Source: Clostridiales bacterium UBA6981 (lineage in GTDB: Bacteria > Bacillota > Clostridia > Oscillospirales > Oscillospiraceae). Taken from it: DNA of 22,850 nucleotides. The notes under the pieces are model-generated. The model was not told where the DNA came from. It saw only the letters and a list, made by a program, of their open reading frames with translations, and did not search any database. The stretch covers positions 1 through 22,850 of the forward strand of contig DJYJ01000057.1 in NCBI GenBank assembly GCA_002450075.1. Direction: 5' to 3'. The position numbers were made by a program, and so were the translations under genes. How positions within the stretch are numbered: position 1 is the first letter of the stretch; every line of letters starts with the position of its first letter. Below are positions 1 through 6,341 of the stretch, piece by piece.

Positions 1-1
1 T

Positions 2-442
2 TACCGGGAATACAAGAGCGATCCGAAAATCTGTGAGCATTGCCCGTATCTGAATCAGTGCACCCATAGCCAAGCTCATGTAAAGGTCGTAACGCGGCAT
101 GTCTGGCAGGATGCGGTGGATGAAGCGGACGAAAACCGCTACAGGTATGATCTCAAGGATCTTTACAAATACAGGAAAGAAACCATAGAACGGATCTTTG
201 GTTTAGCCAAGGAACTGCATGGTTTCCGGTATACCCAGCAATTTGGGAAAGCGCAGATGGAAGTAAAGGCTGCGCTTACCTACGCATGCCTAAATCTCAA
301 AAAGTTAGCTAAAAAGCGGTGGAAAACCCGTCCAATTTCCTCGTTGTTTCAGCTCATTTTGGACTTTTTTCCCAATTTTCCAACATCTACGCAGCAAACC
401 CGCTTTCAGCTTGAGCCAAAAGCGGGTTTGTCTACGGTCTGA
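2..442 (+). CDS. IS1182-like transposase, C-terminal part (cut by window edge)
   Basis: The reading frame is open from the first bases of the window and ends at the stop at 440-442, so only about 146 C-terminal residues are visible. It has the Cys-rich stretch KICEHCPYLNQC followed by the block ETIERIFGLAKELHGFRYTQ, which includes the third acidic residue region of DDE transposases, and then a basic tail with KAALTYACLNLKKLAKKRW. This is the layout I know for the C-terminus of IS1182-family (DDE_Tnp_1-type) transposases, which cut and paste the element. The N-terminal catalytic half lies left of the window, so it cannot be judged intact or active. A rho-independent terminator follows directly. 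I see no clear terminal inverted repeat of the element between the stop codon and tcdA. Confidence 0.8.
   Translation, partial: YREYKSDPKICEHCPYLNQCTHSQAHVKVVTRHVWQDAVDEADENRYRYDLKDLYKYRKETIERIFGLAKELHGFRYTQQFGKAQMEVKAALTYACLNLKKLAKKRWKTRPISSLFQLILDFFPNFPTSTQQTRFQLEPKAGLSTV
395..430. repeat. Perfect 12-bp inverted repeat inside the transposase 3' end
   Basis: The arms CAAACCCGCTTT (395-406) and AAAGCGGGTTTG (419-430) are exact reverse complements with a 12-nt spacer. They lie inside the last codons of the transposase. They could be a subterminal structure of the insertion sequence or an RNA hairpin; the sequence does not decide between these. Confidence 0.6.
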
Positions 443-443
443 A

Positions 444-472
444 ACGCTGTACCGTTCGGTACAGCGTTTTTT
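444..472 (+). terminator. Rho-independent terminator after the transposase
   Basis: The stem ACGCTGTACCG (444-454) pairs with CGGTACAGCGT (457-467) and is followed by a T run to 472. It ends the transposase transcript. The T run overlaps the tcdA stop codon (471-473, opposite strand), so the IS-side terminator and the 3' end of tcdA are fused. Confidence 0.85.
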
Positions 473-1184
473 ATATCCCTGCAAGATGCCGCACGACCTC
501 GCCTGCGATCATGAGTCCCGCGACCGGCGGGACAAAGGCCGTGCTGCCTGGCGCCGGGCGGCCCTGGGCGCCCTTGGTCTCGCTCCCCTCCTCGCGGATG
601 GCGGGGATCTCCTCGGAGTAGATGACCTTGACGTGCTCCACGCCCCGGCGGCGCAGCTCCTTGCGCATCACGCGCGCCAAATGGCAATACCGCGTCTCGG
701 AGAGGTCGGCGATCCGCAGCCGGGAGGGATCGAGCTTGTTGCCCGTTCCCATGCTTGAGAGGATCGGCACGCCCGCGTCCTTTGCGCGCAGGATCAGCTC
801 AATCTTCGCGCTGACGGTGTCGATGGCGTCAACGATATAATCATATTCTGCGAAGGGAAAATCCCCTGCGTTCTCCGCCGTGACAAAGACCGGATAGCAG
901 CGGATCACGGTTTCCGGGTCGATATCTGCGGCCCGCGCCGCTGCGGCGTCCGTCTTTTTCATGCCGACCGTCGAGCGCAGCGCGAGCAGCTGGCGGTTGA
1001 GGTTGCTCACGGAGATGATATCGTTGTCGATCACGTCGACCGCGCCGACCCCGCTGCGCACGAGCGCCTCGAAGGCATAGCTTCCGACGCCGCCGAGACC
1101 GAACACGGCCACGCGGGACGCGCGCAGCCGCGCCATGCCCTCGCCGCCGAGCAGCATCCTTGTTCTGGCATACTGATCATCCAT
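471..1184 (-). CDS. tcdA: tRNA threonylcarbamoyladenosine dehydratase (ThiF/E1-like)
   Basis: A 237-residue protein of the ThiF/MoeB/E1-like superfamily. TcdA enzymes use ATP to cyclise t6A at position 37 of ANN-decoding tRNAs to ct6A. The nucleotide-binding motif GLGGVGS is at about residues 29-35, followed by the acidic/amide patch DNDIISVSNLNRQ (53-65), and the family-typical LARVMRKELRRRGV lies in the C-terminal half. Length fits the short TcdA/CsdL type without a rhodanese domain. The ATG at 1182-1184 is preceded by AAAGGGGAC. It is transcribed alone, divergently from the BMP-domain gene, with its own promoter at 1213-1242. Other E1-like proteins (MoeB, ThiF) are less likely because of the LARVMRKEL block. 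Confidence 0.9.
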   Translation of the reverse strand: MDDQYARTRMLLGGEGMARLRASRVAVFGLGGVGSYAFEALVRSGVGAVDVIDNDIISVSNLNRQLLALRSTVGMKKTDAAAARAADIDPETVIRCYPVFVTAENAGDFPFAEYDYIVDAIDTVSAKIELILRAKDAGVPILSSMGTGNKLDPSRLRIADLSETRYCHLARVMRKELRRRGVEHVKVIYSEEIPAIREEGSETKGAQGRPAPGSTAFVPPVAGLMIAGEVVRHLAGI

Positions 1185-1212
1185 CTGTCCGTCCCCTTTC
1201 CTTTTCTGTCAC

Positions 1213-1242
1213 ATGATAATTGACCGCCGCCGCCTTTGTCAA
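1213..1242 (-). promoter_or_regulatory. SigA-type promoter for tcdA
   Basis: On the minus strand, TTGACA (1237-1242) is a perfect -35 box and TATCAT (1213-1218) a good -10 box, with an 18-bp spacer. It lies back-to-back with the promoter of the BMP-domain gene, with the two -35 boxes only 9 bp apart. Confidence 0.65.
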
Positions 1243-1251
1243 GATTCCCGG

Positions 1252-1280
1252 TTGCATTTGCCGCGGACGCGTACTATAAT
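1252..1280 (+). promoter_or_regulatory. SigA-type promoter for the ParB-like/BMP gene
   Basis: TTGCAT (1252-1257) and a perfect TATAAT (1275-1280) are separated by 17 bp. The predicted transcript starts about 25 nt before the start codon at 1311, which also argues against any start upstream of 1311. Confidence 0.7.
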
Positions 1281-1310
1281 GACCACACTCAAATCAACGG
1301 AGGTACTACT

Positions 1311-3263
1311 ATGCCGAGCGCAGAAGCGCAACAATATTATGCCGCAGCACTCAAAGCAGGTCAAAAATGCTATCGTGAGGCCGTCATGAAAGGCGACTAT
1401 CCCTATCCCCAGGTCCTCGATGAGATCCTCGACGAGCATCTGGCCGCGGGACGGGTAGAACTCGGCGTCCTCAATATTCCGATGGATCAGATCGTCGGCA
1501 CCAAAGTGCAGGGGCGGCGCAATGCCTTTGCGGCCAATTTCATGCCGCTGCTGCCGATGGAGTCGGAATTCGGCATGAAGTGGGTCGCTCTCTGCGAGGC
1601 GAACCTGAGCAGTGAGGGCATCCGCGATCCGATCCTGTGCTATGAATATCTGGGGCGTTTTTACGTGCAGGAAGGAAACAAGCGCGTCAGCGTACTGAAA
1701 GCCTTCGACGCCCCCACGATCGCGGCGAACGTCGTGCGCATCGTCCCTCTCTGGTCAGAGGACGAGGAGATCCGCGTTTACTATGAATTCATGGAATTCT
1801 ACGCGCTCAGCAAGCTCTATCGCATCCGCTTCAGCCGCCTCGGGCAGTATCGCAAACTGCAGGCCGCGCTCGGCTTTGAACCCGATCACATCTGGACCGA
1901 GGACGAGCGGCGCAGCTTTCTTGCGGCCTTTTCTGCCTTTGAGCGTGCGCTTGTCTCCCGGCGCGGCGCGCAGCAGAGTTCCCCAAGCGAACTGTTTTTA
2001 CTGTGGCTGCAGCTTTACAGCGTCGCCGAGCTCAAGAGCATGTCCGCCAAGGAACTCGGCGAATCTATCGCGAAGATCATGCCGGACGCGCGGCTGCAGA
2101 GCGAGGCGGACCCGATCGACATGAGTACCGAGCCTGAGGAGTCCGAAAAGCACCTCATCTCCAAGCTGATCGACGCCGTCCTGCTCCCCGGGCATCTGAA
2201 TGTCGCCTTTATCAACGACCGTTCCCCGGAGGAGAGCCCCTGGGTTTACGCCCACGATCAGGGGCGGCAGGTCATGGAAGACTTCTTCGGCGATAAGGTC
2301 AGCGTACAGGTCTACACCGCGCCGGAGGGCTGTGAAACGGATGCGCTGTTTGACGCCGCCGTGGCGGACGGCGCGCAGGTGATCTTTGCCACGACGCCCA
2401 CTTTGATTGCCGCCTGCCGCAAGGCATCGGCCAAATATCCCGACTGCAAGATCCTCAACTGCTCGGTTTCCATGCCCTTCCCCGGCGTGCGCACCTACTA
2501 CAGCCGCATCTATGAGGGCAAATTCATCTCCGGCGCCGTCGCCGGCGCTATGACACGCACCGGCAAGATCGGCTATATCGCCTCGAACCCCATCTACGGC
2601 GTCCCCGCCGGGATCAACGCCTTCGCGCTCGGCGCGACGCTGACGAACCCGGACGTGGAGGTGCTGCTGCGCTGGACCTGTGTGTCGCAGGACGCGATCC
2701 GCGAGCTGCGCGAGCTGGGCTGTGACATGATCGCCAACCGCGACGTCACGACCGAGGCGCAGCTGCAGGAGGCCTATGGTCTCTGCCGCGTCGAGGGCGA
2801 CGGCACGCTCACGCCCATCCTCTCCCCGGTATGGAGCTGGGGCGAATTCTATATTCATCTGATCCAGAGCATTTTCTCCGGGGCCTGGGAGGAACTGGGC
2901 GGTCACGCGCAGAAGGCCGTCAACTACTGGTGGGGCCTCAGCTCCGGCGTGGTGGACATCCGTACGTCCGAGGCGCTCCCCGTCTCGATGGCCGAGCTTG
3001 TCGATATTCTCAAGCGAGGCGTTATCTCCGGGCTGATCGCGCCCTTCTGCCGCCGGATCGTCGCCCAGGACGGCACGCTTATCAACGACGGCGGCCGTGC
3101 GCTGACGCCTGATGAGATCCTGCACATCGACTGGCTGTGCGACCGCGTGCAGGGCAACATCCCGTCTTATAATGAGCTTCTGCCGATCGCCCGTCCGATC
3201 GTCCGCCTTCAGGGGATCTACCGCGAGTCGATCCCGCCGGAAAAGGACGGTGTGCAGCTGTGA
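1311..3263 (+). CDS. ParB-like domain fused to BMP-family ligand-binding domain, no signal peptide
   Basis: A 650-residue protein. Residues about 50-150 resemble a ParB/sulfiredoxin-like fold, with RFYVQEGNKRVSVLKAF at 116-132. A helical linker follows, and from about residue 296 (LNVAFINDRSPEESPW) there is a BMP/Med-type periplasmic-binding-protein domain, with FATTPTLIAACRKASAKYPD and GKIGYIASNPIYGVPAGINAF. Secreted BMP proteins bind nucleosides or related ligands for ABC import and carry a lipoprotein signal; this one has none and begins with soluble sequence, so I infer an intracellular ligand sensor or regulator. The start was set at the ATG at 1311 because CGGAGG lies 5-6 nt upstream and a promoter occupies the region before it; a longer in-frame start at 1236 is unlikely. 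It overlaps the phosphoesterase gene by 4 nt. The ligand is unknown. Confidence 0.75.
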   Translation: MPSAEAQQYYAAALKAGQKCYREAVMKGDYPYPQVLDEILDEHLAAGRVELGVLNIPMDQIVGTKVQGRRNAFAANFMPLLPMESEFGMKWVALCEANLSSEGIRDPILCYEYLGRFYVQEGNKRVSVLKAFDAPTIAANVVRIVPLWSEDEEIRVYYEFMEFYALSKLYRIRFSRLGQYRKLQAALGFEPDHIWTEDERRSFLAAFSAFERALVSRRGAQQSSPSELFLLWLQLYSVAELKSMSAKELGESIAKIMPDARLQSEADPIDMSTEPEESEKHLISKLIDAVLLPGHLNVAFINDRSPEESPWVYAHDQGRQVMEDFFGDKVSVQVYTAPEGCETDALFDAAVADGAQVIFATTPTLIAACRKASAKYPDCKILNCSVSMPFPGVRTYYSRIYEGKFISGAVAGAMTRTGKIGYIASNPIYGVPAGINAFALGATLTNPDVEVLLRWTCVSQDAIRELRELGCDMIANRDVTTEAQLQEAYGLCRVEGDGTLTPILSPVWSWGEFYIHLIQSIFSGAWEELGGHAQKAVNYWWGLSSGVVDIRTSEALPVSMAELVDILKRGVISGLIAPFCRRIVAQDGTLINDGGRALTPDEILHIDWLCDRVQGNIPSYNELLPIARPIVRLQGIYRESIPPEKDGVQL

Positions 3264-3850
3264 AGATCCTTCTTCTTGCCGACAAGGAGGATCCGTATCT
3301 CTGGGATTATTACCGCCCGGGACATCTGGACGGGATCGATCTCATTCTCTCCTGCGGCGATTTGAAAGCAAATTATCTCAGTTTTCTTGTCACCATGGGC
3401 CGCGCACCGGTCTTATATGTACATGGCAACCACGACCTGAAATATGAAACCGATCCGCCCGAGGGCTGCGACTGCATCGATGACAGGCTAGTCGAGTACA
3501 AGGGGCTGCGGATCCTGGGGCTCGGCGGCAGCGCGATGTACAGCCACAACGCGTTTCAGTATACCGAGCGGCAGATGAAGCGGCGCATCGCCCGGCGTTG
3601 GCTGGACATCAGGCGCCACGGCGGTTTTGACATCCTGCTGACGCATGCGCCTGCCGCCGGTTTTGGCGATGCGCAGGACTATGCCCACCGCGGCTTTGAA
3701 TGCTTCAACGATCTGATCGAAAAGCAGCATCCGGCCTATCATATCCACGGCCACGTCCACATGAATTACAGCTATGGCTCATCCCGCACCATGCAGCACG
3801 GCGGCACTACCGTGATCAACGCCTGGGAAAAATACATCCTGGAGATATAA
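3260..3850 (+). CDS. Calcineurin-like metallophosphoesterase
   Basis: A 196-residue protein starting at a GTG that overlaps the preceding stop (GTGA), so translation is probably coupled to the BMP-domain gene. It has the metallophosphoesterase blocks GDLK (33-36), GNHD (56-59), a THAP motif and HGHVH near the C-terminus, all metal ligands in this family. The first block is unusual: the normal DxH is read here as D8-K-E10 (LLLADKED), so one metal-ligand His is replaced. It is probably a soluble phosphodiesterase or phosphatase. The substrate cannot be told; coupling to a nucleoside-binding-like protein makes a nucleotide substrate a reasonable guess only. Confidence 0.8.
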   Translation: MKILLLADKEDPYLWDYYRPGHLDGIDLILSCGDLKANYLSFLVTMGRAPVLYVHGNHDLKYETDPPEGCDCIDDRLVEYKGLRILGLGGSAMYSHNAFQYTERQMKRRIARRWLDIRRHGGFDILLTHAPAAGFGDAQDYAHRGFECFNDLIEKQHPAYHIHGHVHMNYSYGSSRTMQHGGTTVINAWEKYILEI

Positions 3851-3880
3851 AAAAAGGAAGCCCGCCGGGCTTCCTTTTTT
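3851..3880. terminator. Bidirectional terminator between convergent genes
   Basis: A GC-rich stem (GGAAGCCCG / CGGGCTTCC, 3856-3874) is flanked by A and T runs on both sides, so it can act for the phosphoesterase gene (plus) and for the glycosidase-like gene (minus), which converge here. Confidence 0.85.
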
Positions 3881-3885
3881 CAATA

Positions 3886-5043
3886 TCAATCTTCTTCCAC
3901 GTCGATCAGCACCCAGGAGATCTTGTCCGGGTTGTCGGGCAGATAGTTCTGCACCACCGGCACAAAGCGCGAGGCGGCGACCGTCTCGGTGATGGTGCGC
4001 GTCACGTCCTGGAGGTTATAGGTGTAGGTGCCGCGATCGGTCGGGTAATAGACCCGGTCATACAGCTTGAAGAACAGGGGCGTGTTCTGACCGGTACCGG
4101 AGTCTGCCTTTACGAGGGAGACCGGCGTGTAGCTGTAAATGGACAGGACCTTTCCCTTTTCCCGGTCGCTCAGCTGTTGGGCGACGCTGATAGCAAAGCC
4201 GCTGATGCCGCCCTCGGCGCTCGGCGAAGTGGACATCTCGGCGTTGTAGACGAATTCGACCTCGCCGCGCTCCTCATCCGGCACAGGGTGCCGAAGATCA
4301 GCCAGCACGACCTCGTCAAAGCCTATGGCATACAGCTCCCGCGCCATCTCGACGACATAGTCACGAACCTTCTGGCTGTACGGGTCGAGCCACATGCCGA
4401 TATCGTCGTAATAGTTCATGCCGGAGGCGGTCTTGAGCGCGACGAGCGAGCTGTAGGCCGGGTAGCGCTCATCCACACAGCAGCTGATCTGGGCGACGAG
4501 ATAAATGTTCTTTTCCTTGAGCATGTCGACGTAGCGCTGGATCGAGTTGGTCACCTCGGTCTGCACCGAAAGGCCGTAATCGAGGGCGGCCTTTGCGTTT
4601 GAATACCACATCAGATTGCCGCTGCGCGGCTTCATTTCGAAGAGCAGCGCGTTGCCGGTCTGGAGACGGGCGGCATATTCCTCGAGCTTTTCAAGTGTGA
4701 TATTCTCATGCGGCACAAAGATCGCGCGCACGGGCTTCACATCCGTGCGGGCAAGCGGCAGGACGCTGGAGTAATCCGGCTGGTCAAAGCTGATCGATAC
4801 GCTGGTGTGCTCGAGTGCGGGCGTGTCGTCCTCTTCACCGTCACTTGCGGCGGAGATTTCGCTCTCCCCGCCCATGATCGGCAGCACGACCTTGACGTCG
4901 TCCTTGGTGATGACGGCGTATTTCTGCATGCTGTAAAACAGGACCACAAGCAGCGCCACAAGCGCCACCGCCACAGCGACGATGACGTAATAGTGCGTTC
5001 TCTTTGTCCGGCTGCCTTTATAAAATTCGGCGTTTCTTGCCAT
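3886..5043 (-). CDS. Membrane-anchored protein, putative glycosyl hydrolase-like (DUF4015-like)
   Basis: A 385-residue protein. A basic N-terminus (KGSRTKRTHYY) is followed by one hydrophobic segment at about 18-38 (VIVAVAVALVALLVVLFYS), so it is probably a signal-anchored extracytoplasmic protein. An acidic linker (about 55-75, GEEDDTPALE) leads to a domain from about residue 105 (VRAIFVPHENITLEKLEEYA) with TIM-barrel-like features: KNIYLVAQISCCVD, the segment IGMWLDPYSQKVRDYVVEMA, and GFDEVVLADLRHPVP. This pattern recalls the putative glycosyl hydrolase domain DUF4015 (related to GH13-type barrels), but I recognise it only loosely. The start codon follows a GAGGAG that overlaps the end of rpiB, 8 nt upstream, so it is the second gene of an rpiB transcript. 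Catalytic activity is unproven. Confidence 0.6.
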   Translation of the reverse strand: MARNAEFYKGSRTKRTHYYVIVAVAVALVALLVVLFYSMQKYAVITKDDVKVVLPIMGGESEISAASDGEEDDTPALEHTSVSISFDQPDYSSVLPLARTDVKPVRAIFVPHENITLEKLEEYAARLQTGNALLFEMKPRSGNLMWYSNAKAALDYGLSVQTEVTNSIQRYVDMLKEKNIYLVAQISCCVDERYPAYSSLVALKTASGMNYYDDIGMWLDPYSQKVRDYVVEMARELYAIGFDEVVLADLRHPVPDEERGEVEFVYNAEMSTSPSAEGGISGFAISVAQQLSDREKGKVLSIYSYTPVSLVKADSGTGQNTPLFFKLYDRVYYPTDRGTYTYNLQDVTRTITETVAASRFVPVVQNYLPDNPDKISWVLIDVEED

Positions 5044-5051
5044 GTGAAAGC

Positions 5052-5480
5052 TTACTCCTCTATCATAGAGATGCGGCGGATATGTCTCTCATCGCCGGAA
5101 AACGGCGTATCCAGGAAGGTGTCGACAATCTTGAGCGCCAGGCCGGGTCCCGTGACGCGCGCGCCCATTGCGAGGATGTTGGCGTCGTTGTGCAGTCTCG
5201 TCGCCTCGGCGGAGAAGCAGTCGCCGCAAAGCGCGGCGCGGATGCCGCGGAACTTGTTGGCGGTGATGGAAACGCCAATGCCCGTACCGCAGATCAGAAT
5301 GCCCTTGTCGCACTCGCCCGCCGCAACGGCTTTTGCCACAGCCTTGGCATAGACAGGATAATCACAGCTCGCCTCCGAATAGGTTCCGAAATCCTTTACC
5401 TCAAAGCCGCGCTTGCGCAGGTGCTCGATGATCTCCGCCTTCAGGGCAAATCCGCCGTGGTCGCTTCCGATCGCAATCAT
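5052..5480 (-). CDS. rpiB: Ribose-5-phosphate isomerase B
   Basis: A 142-residue protein of the RpiB/LacAB family, which interconverts ribose 5-phosphate and ribulose 5-phosphate in the pentose phosphate pathway in the cytoplasm. It shows the N-terminal SDHGG (residues 6-10), the catalytic Cys in CGTGIG (C65) and the active-site block HNDANIL (97-103). Length is typical. The start is the ATG at 5478-5480, because GGAGGAAG (5487-5494) sits just upstream; a longer in-frame start at 5504 lacks such support. It is the first gene of a two-gene unit with the membrane-anchored glycosidase-like gene. Confidence 0.95.
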   Translation of the reverse strand: MIAIGSDHGGFALKAEIIEHLRKRGFEVKDFGTYSEASCDYPVYAKAVAKAVAAGECDKGILICGTGIGVSITANKFRGIRAALCGDCFSAEATRLHNDANILAMGARVTGPGLALKIVDTFLDTPFSGDERHIRRISMIEE

Positions 5481-5529
5481 GAGAGTCTTCCTCCGTGTTG
5501 TCATTTATGTTCGATGAAACATCTTTTTT

Positions 5530-5558
5530 ATTTTATCATTATCCGCCGGAACTGGCAA
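5530..5558 (-). promoter_or_regulatory. SigA-type promoter for rpiB
   Basis: On the minus strand, TTGCCA (5553-5558) and TAAAAT (5530-5535) are separated by exactly 17 bp, about 50 nt before the rpiB start codon and just after the terminator of the preceding gene. Confidence 0.6.
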
Positions 5559-5563
5559 GTATC

Positions 5564-5594
5564 AAAAAAACGCGGCAGGGTCTCCCCTGCCGCG
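5564..5594 (-). terminator. Rho-independent terminator after the small membrane-protein gene
   Basis: A 10-bp perfect stem (5571-5580 with 5585-5594) with a four-base loop is followed on the minus strand by seven T. It would insulate rpiB from transcription entering from the right. Confidence 0.85.
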
Positions 5595-5616
5595 TTAGGT
5601 TATCAAACAACACTTT

Positions 5617-5695
5617 TGTCATTCTGAGCAAAGCGAAAAATCTAAAAGTGTTTGACATTTATAGATTCTTCGTCACTTTGTTCCTCAGAATGACA
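5617..5695. repeat. Palindromic intergenic repeat with TGTCATTCTGAG termini
   Basis: The left arm TGTCATTCTGAG (5617-5628), continuing as CAAAGCGAAAAATCT, is the imperfect reverse complement of AGATTCTTCGTCACTTTG plus CTCAGAATGACA ending at 5695. The whole segment folds into a long imperfect hairpin about 79 nt long. Sequences of this CATTCTGAG...GAAGAATCT type are known to recur between genes in many bacterial genomes and behave like REP or miniature palindromic elements; that link is from memory. Only one copy is visible here. It lies in a stretch (5595-5764) with no gene. Confidence 0.65.
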
Positions 5696-5764
5696 TACGT
5701 TTTTCTCTTATATTTACTGCCGAATAACTTCAGGCGACAACCATACCTAAAAATGCAATTCGAT

Positions 5765-6280
5765 TTACCAATGCCCATAGCAGAAGTGATGCTCAATCAA
5801 ACACGTCAGGACCGTGGTGATAACATTGGCGATGATTATGGTCCAGAGCAAAAGCTTCCGGTTTTTGGTATCTTTTTTCAGCTTTCCGTACACGAGCGGC
5901 AATTCGGCAGCAAGCGTAACCAACAAATACCCGATCCCCACCGTGAAAACCGGCATGCGCTCTAAATAATAGGCATATGTGGGGTAAATATGCTCATCGG
6001 AAAAAATCATCCAACTAAAGAGATACGGTGCCAGAAACGACAGCAAATTTGCTAGGAAAACGAAGCAGAATACTTTCCCGATCCGATGAACCTTTCCCAC
6101 AAGCACAATGGCGGCCGTCTCGATAAAGAGCGTCATGGCGATCACATAGGGCAGTACATCGTAAGGCCGTGTCTTCGAGATCCAGAACCATGATGAATTT
6201 GCATAGACGGGTACAATACATGATGCGAAAAGAAAAACAGATGCAAGCCCTGTATTGAAATAATGATATTTTCTATCCAT
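5765..6280 (-). CDS. Hypothetical four-helix membrane protein
   Basis: A 171-residue protein that I do not recognise. It has about four hydrophobic segments: near 10-28 (GLASVFLFASCIVPVYA), 42-62 (YVIAMTLFIETAAIVLVG), 68-92 (IGKVFCFVFLANLLSFLAP) and 111-131, plus a last one near 145-163 (LLLWTIIIANVITTVLTCL). The C-terminus is HHFCYGHW, rich in aromatic and His residues. The gene is visibly more AT-rich than its neighbours and has only a modest ribosome site (AGGAAAG), which suggests a different origin. It stands alone between two look-alike terminators (5564-5594 and 6305-6326) and next to a palindromic repeat. No function can be assigned. Confidence 0.6.
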   Translation of the reverse strand: MDRKYHYFNTGLASVFLFASCIVPVYANSSWFWISKTRPYDVLPYVIAMTLFIETAAIVLVGKVHRIGKVFCFVFLANLLSFLAPYLFSWMIFSDEHIYPTYAYYLERMPVFTVGIGYLLVTLAAELPLVYGKLKKDTKNRKLLLWTIIIANVITTVLTCLIEHHFCYGHW

Positions 6281-6304
6281 AACTGCTCTTTCCTGCCAAA
6301 GAAT

Positions 6305-6326
6305 GAGGCAGAGTCTCCTCTGCCTC
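6305..6326 (-). terminator. Hairpin after the CoA-transferase gene
   Basis: A perfect 9-bp stem (GAGGCAGAG, 6305-6313, with CTCTGCCTC, 6318-6326) and loop TCTC. The minus-strand tail ATTCTTT is only moderately T-rich, so termination may be incomplete. The loop and core match the terminator at 5571-5594. Confidence 0.55.
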
Positions 6327-6341
6327 GTTTAGCTGTATCAT

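Noticed and set aside
1998..3125. Long open frame on the minus strand opposite the BMP-domain gene
   Set aside because: It is antisense to a well-supported gene, lacks a ribosome site, and its translation is Asp/Arg/Gly/His-rich low-complexity sequence typical of GC-rich shadow frames.
3700..4602. 300-codon plus-strand frame crossing the convergent terminator
   Set aside because: It overlaps the phosphoesterase end, a strong terminator and the glycosidase-like gene in antisense.
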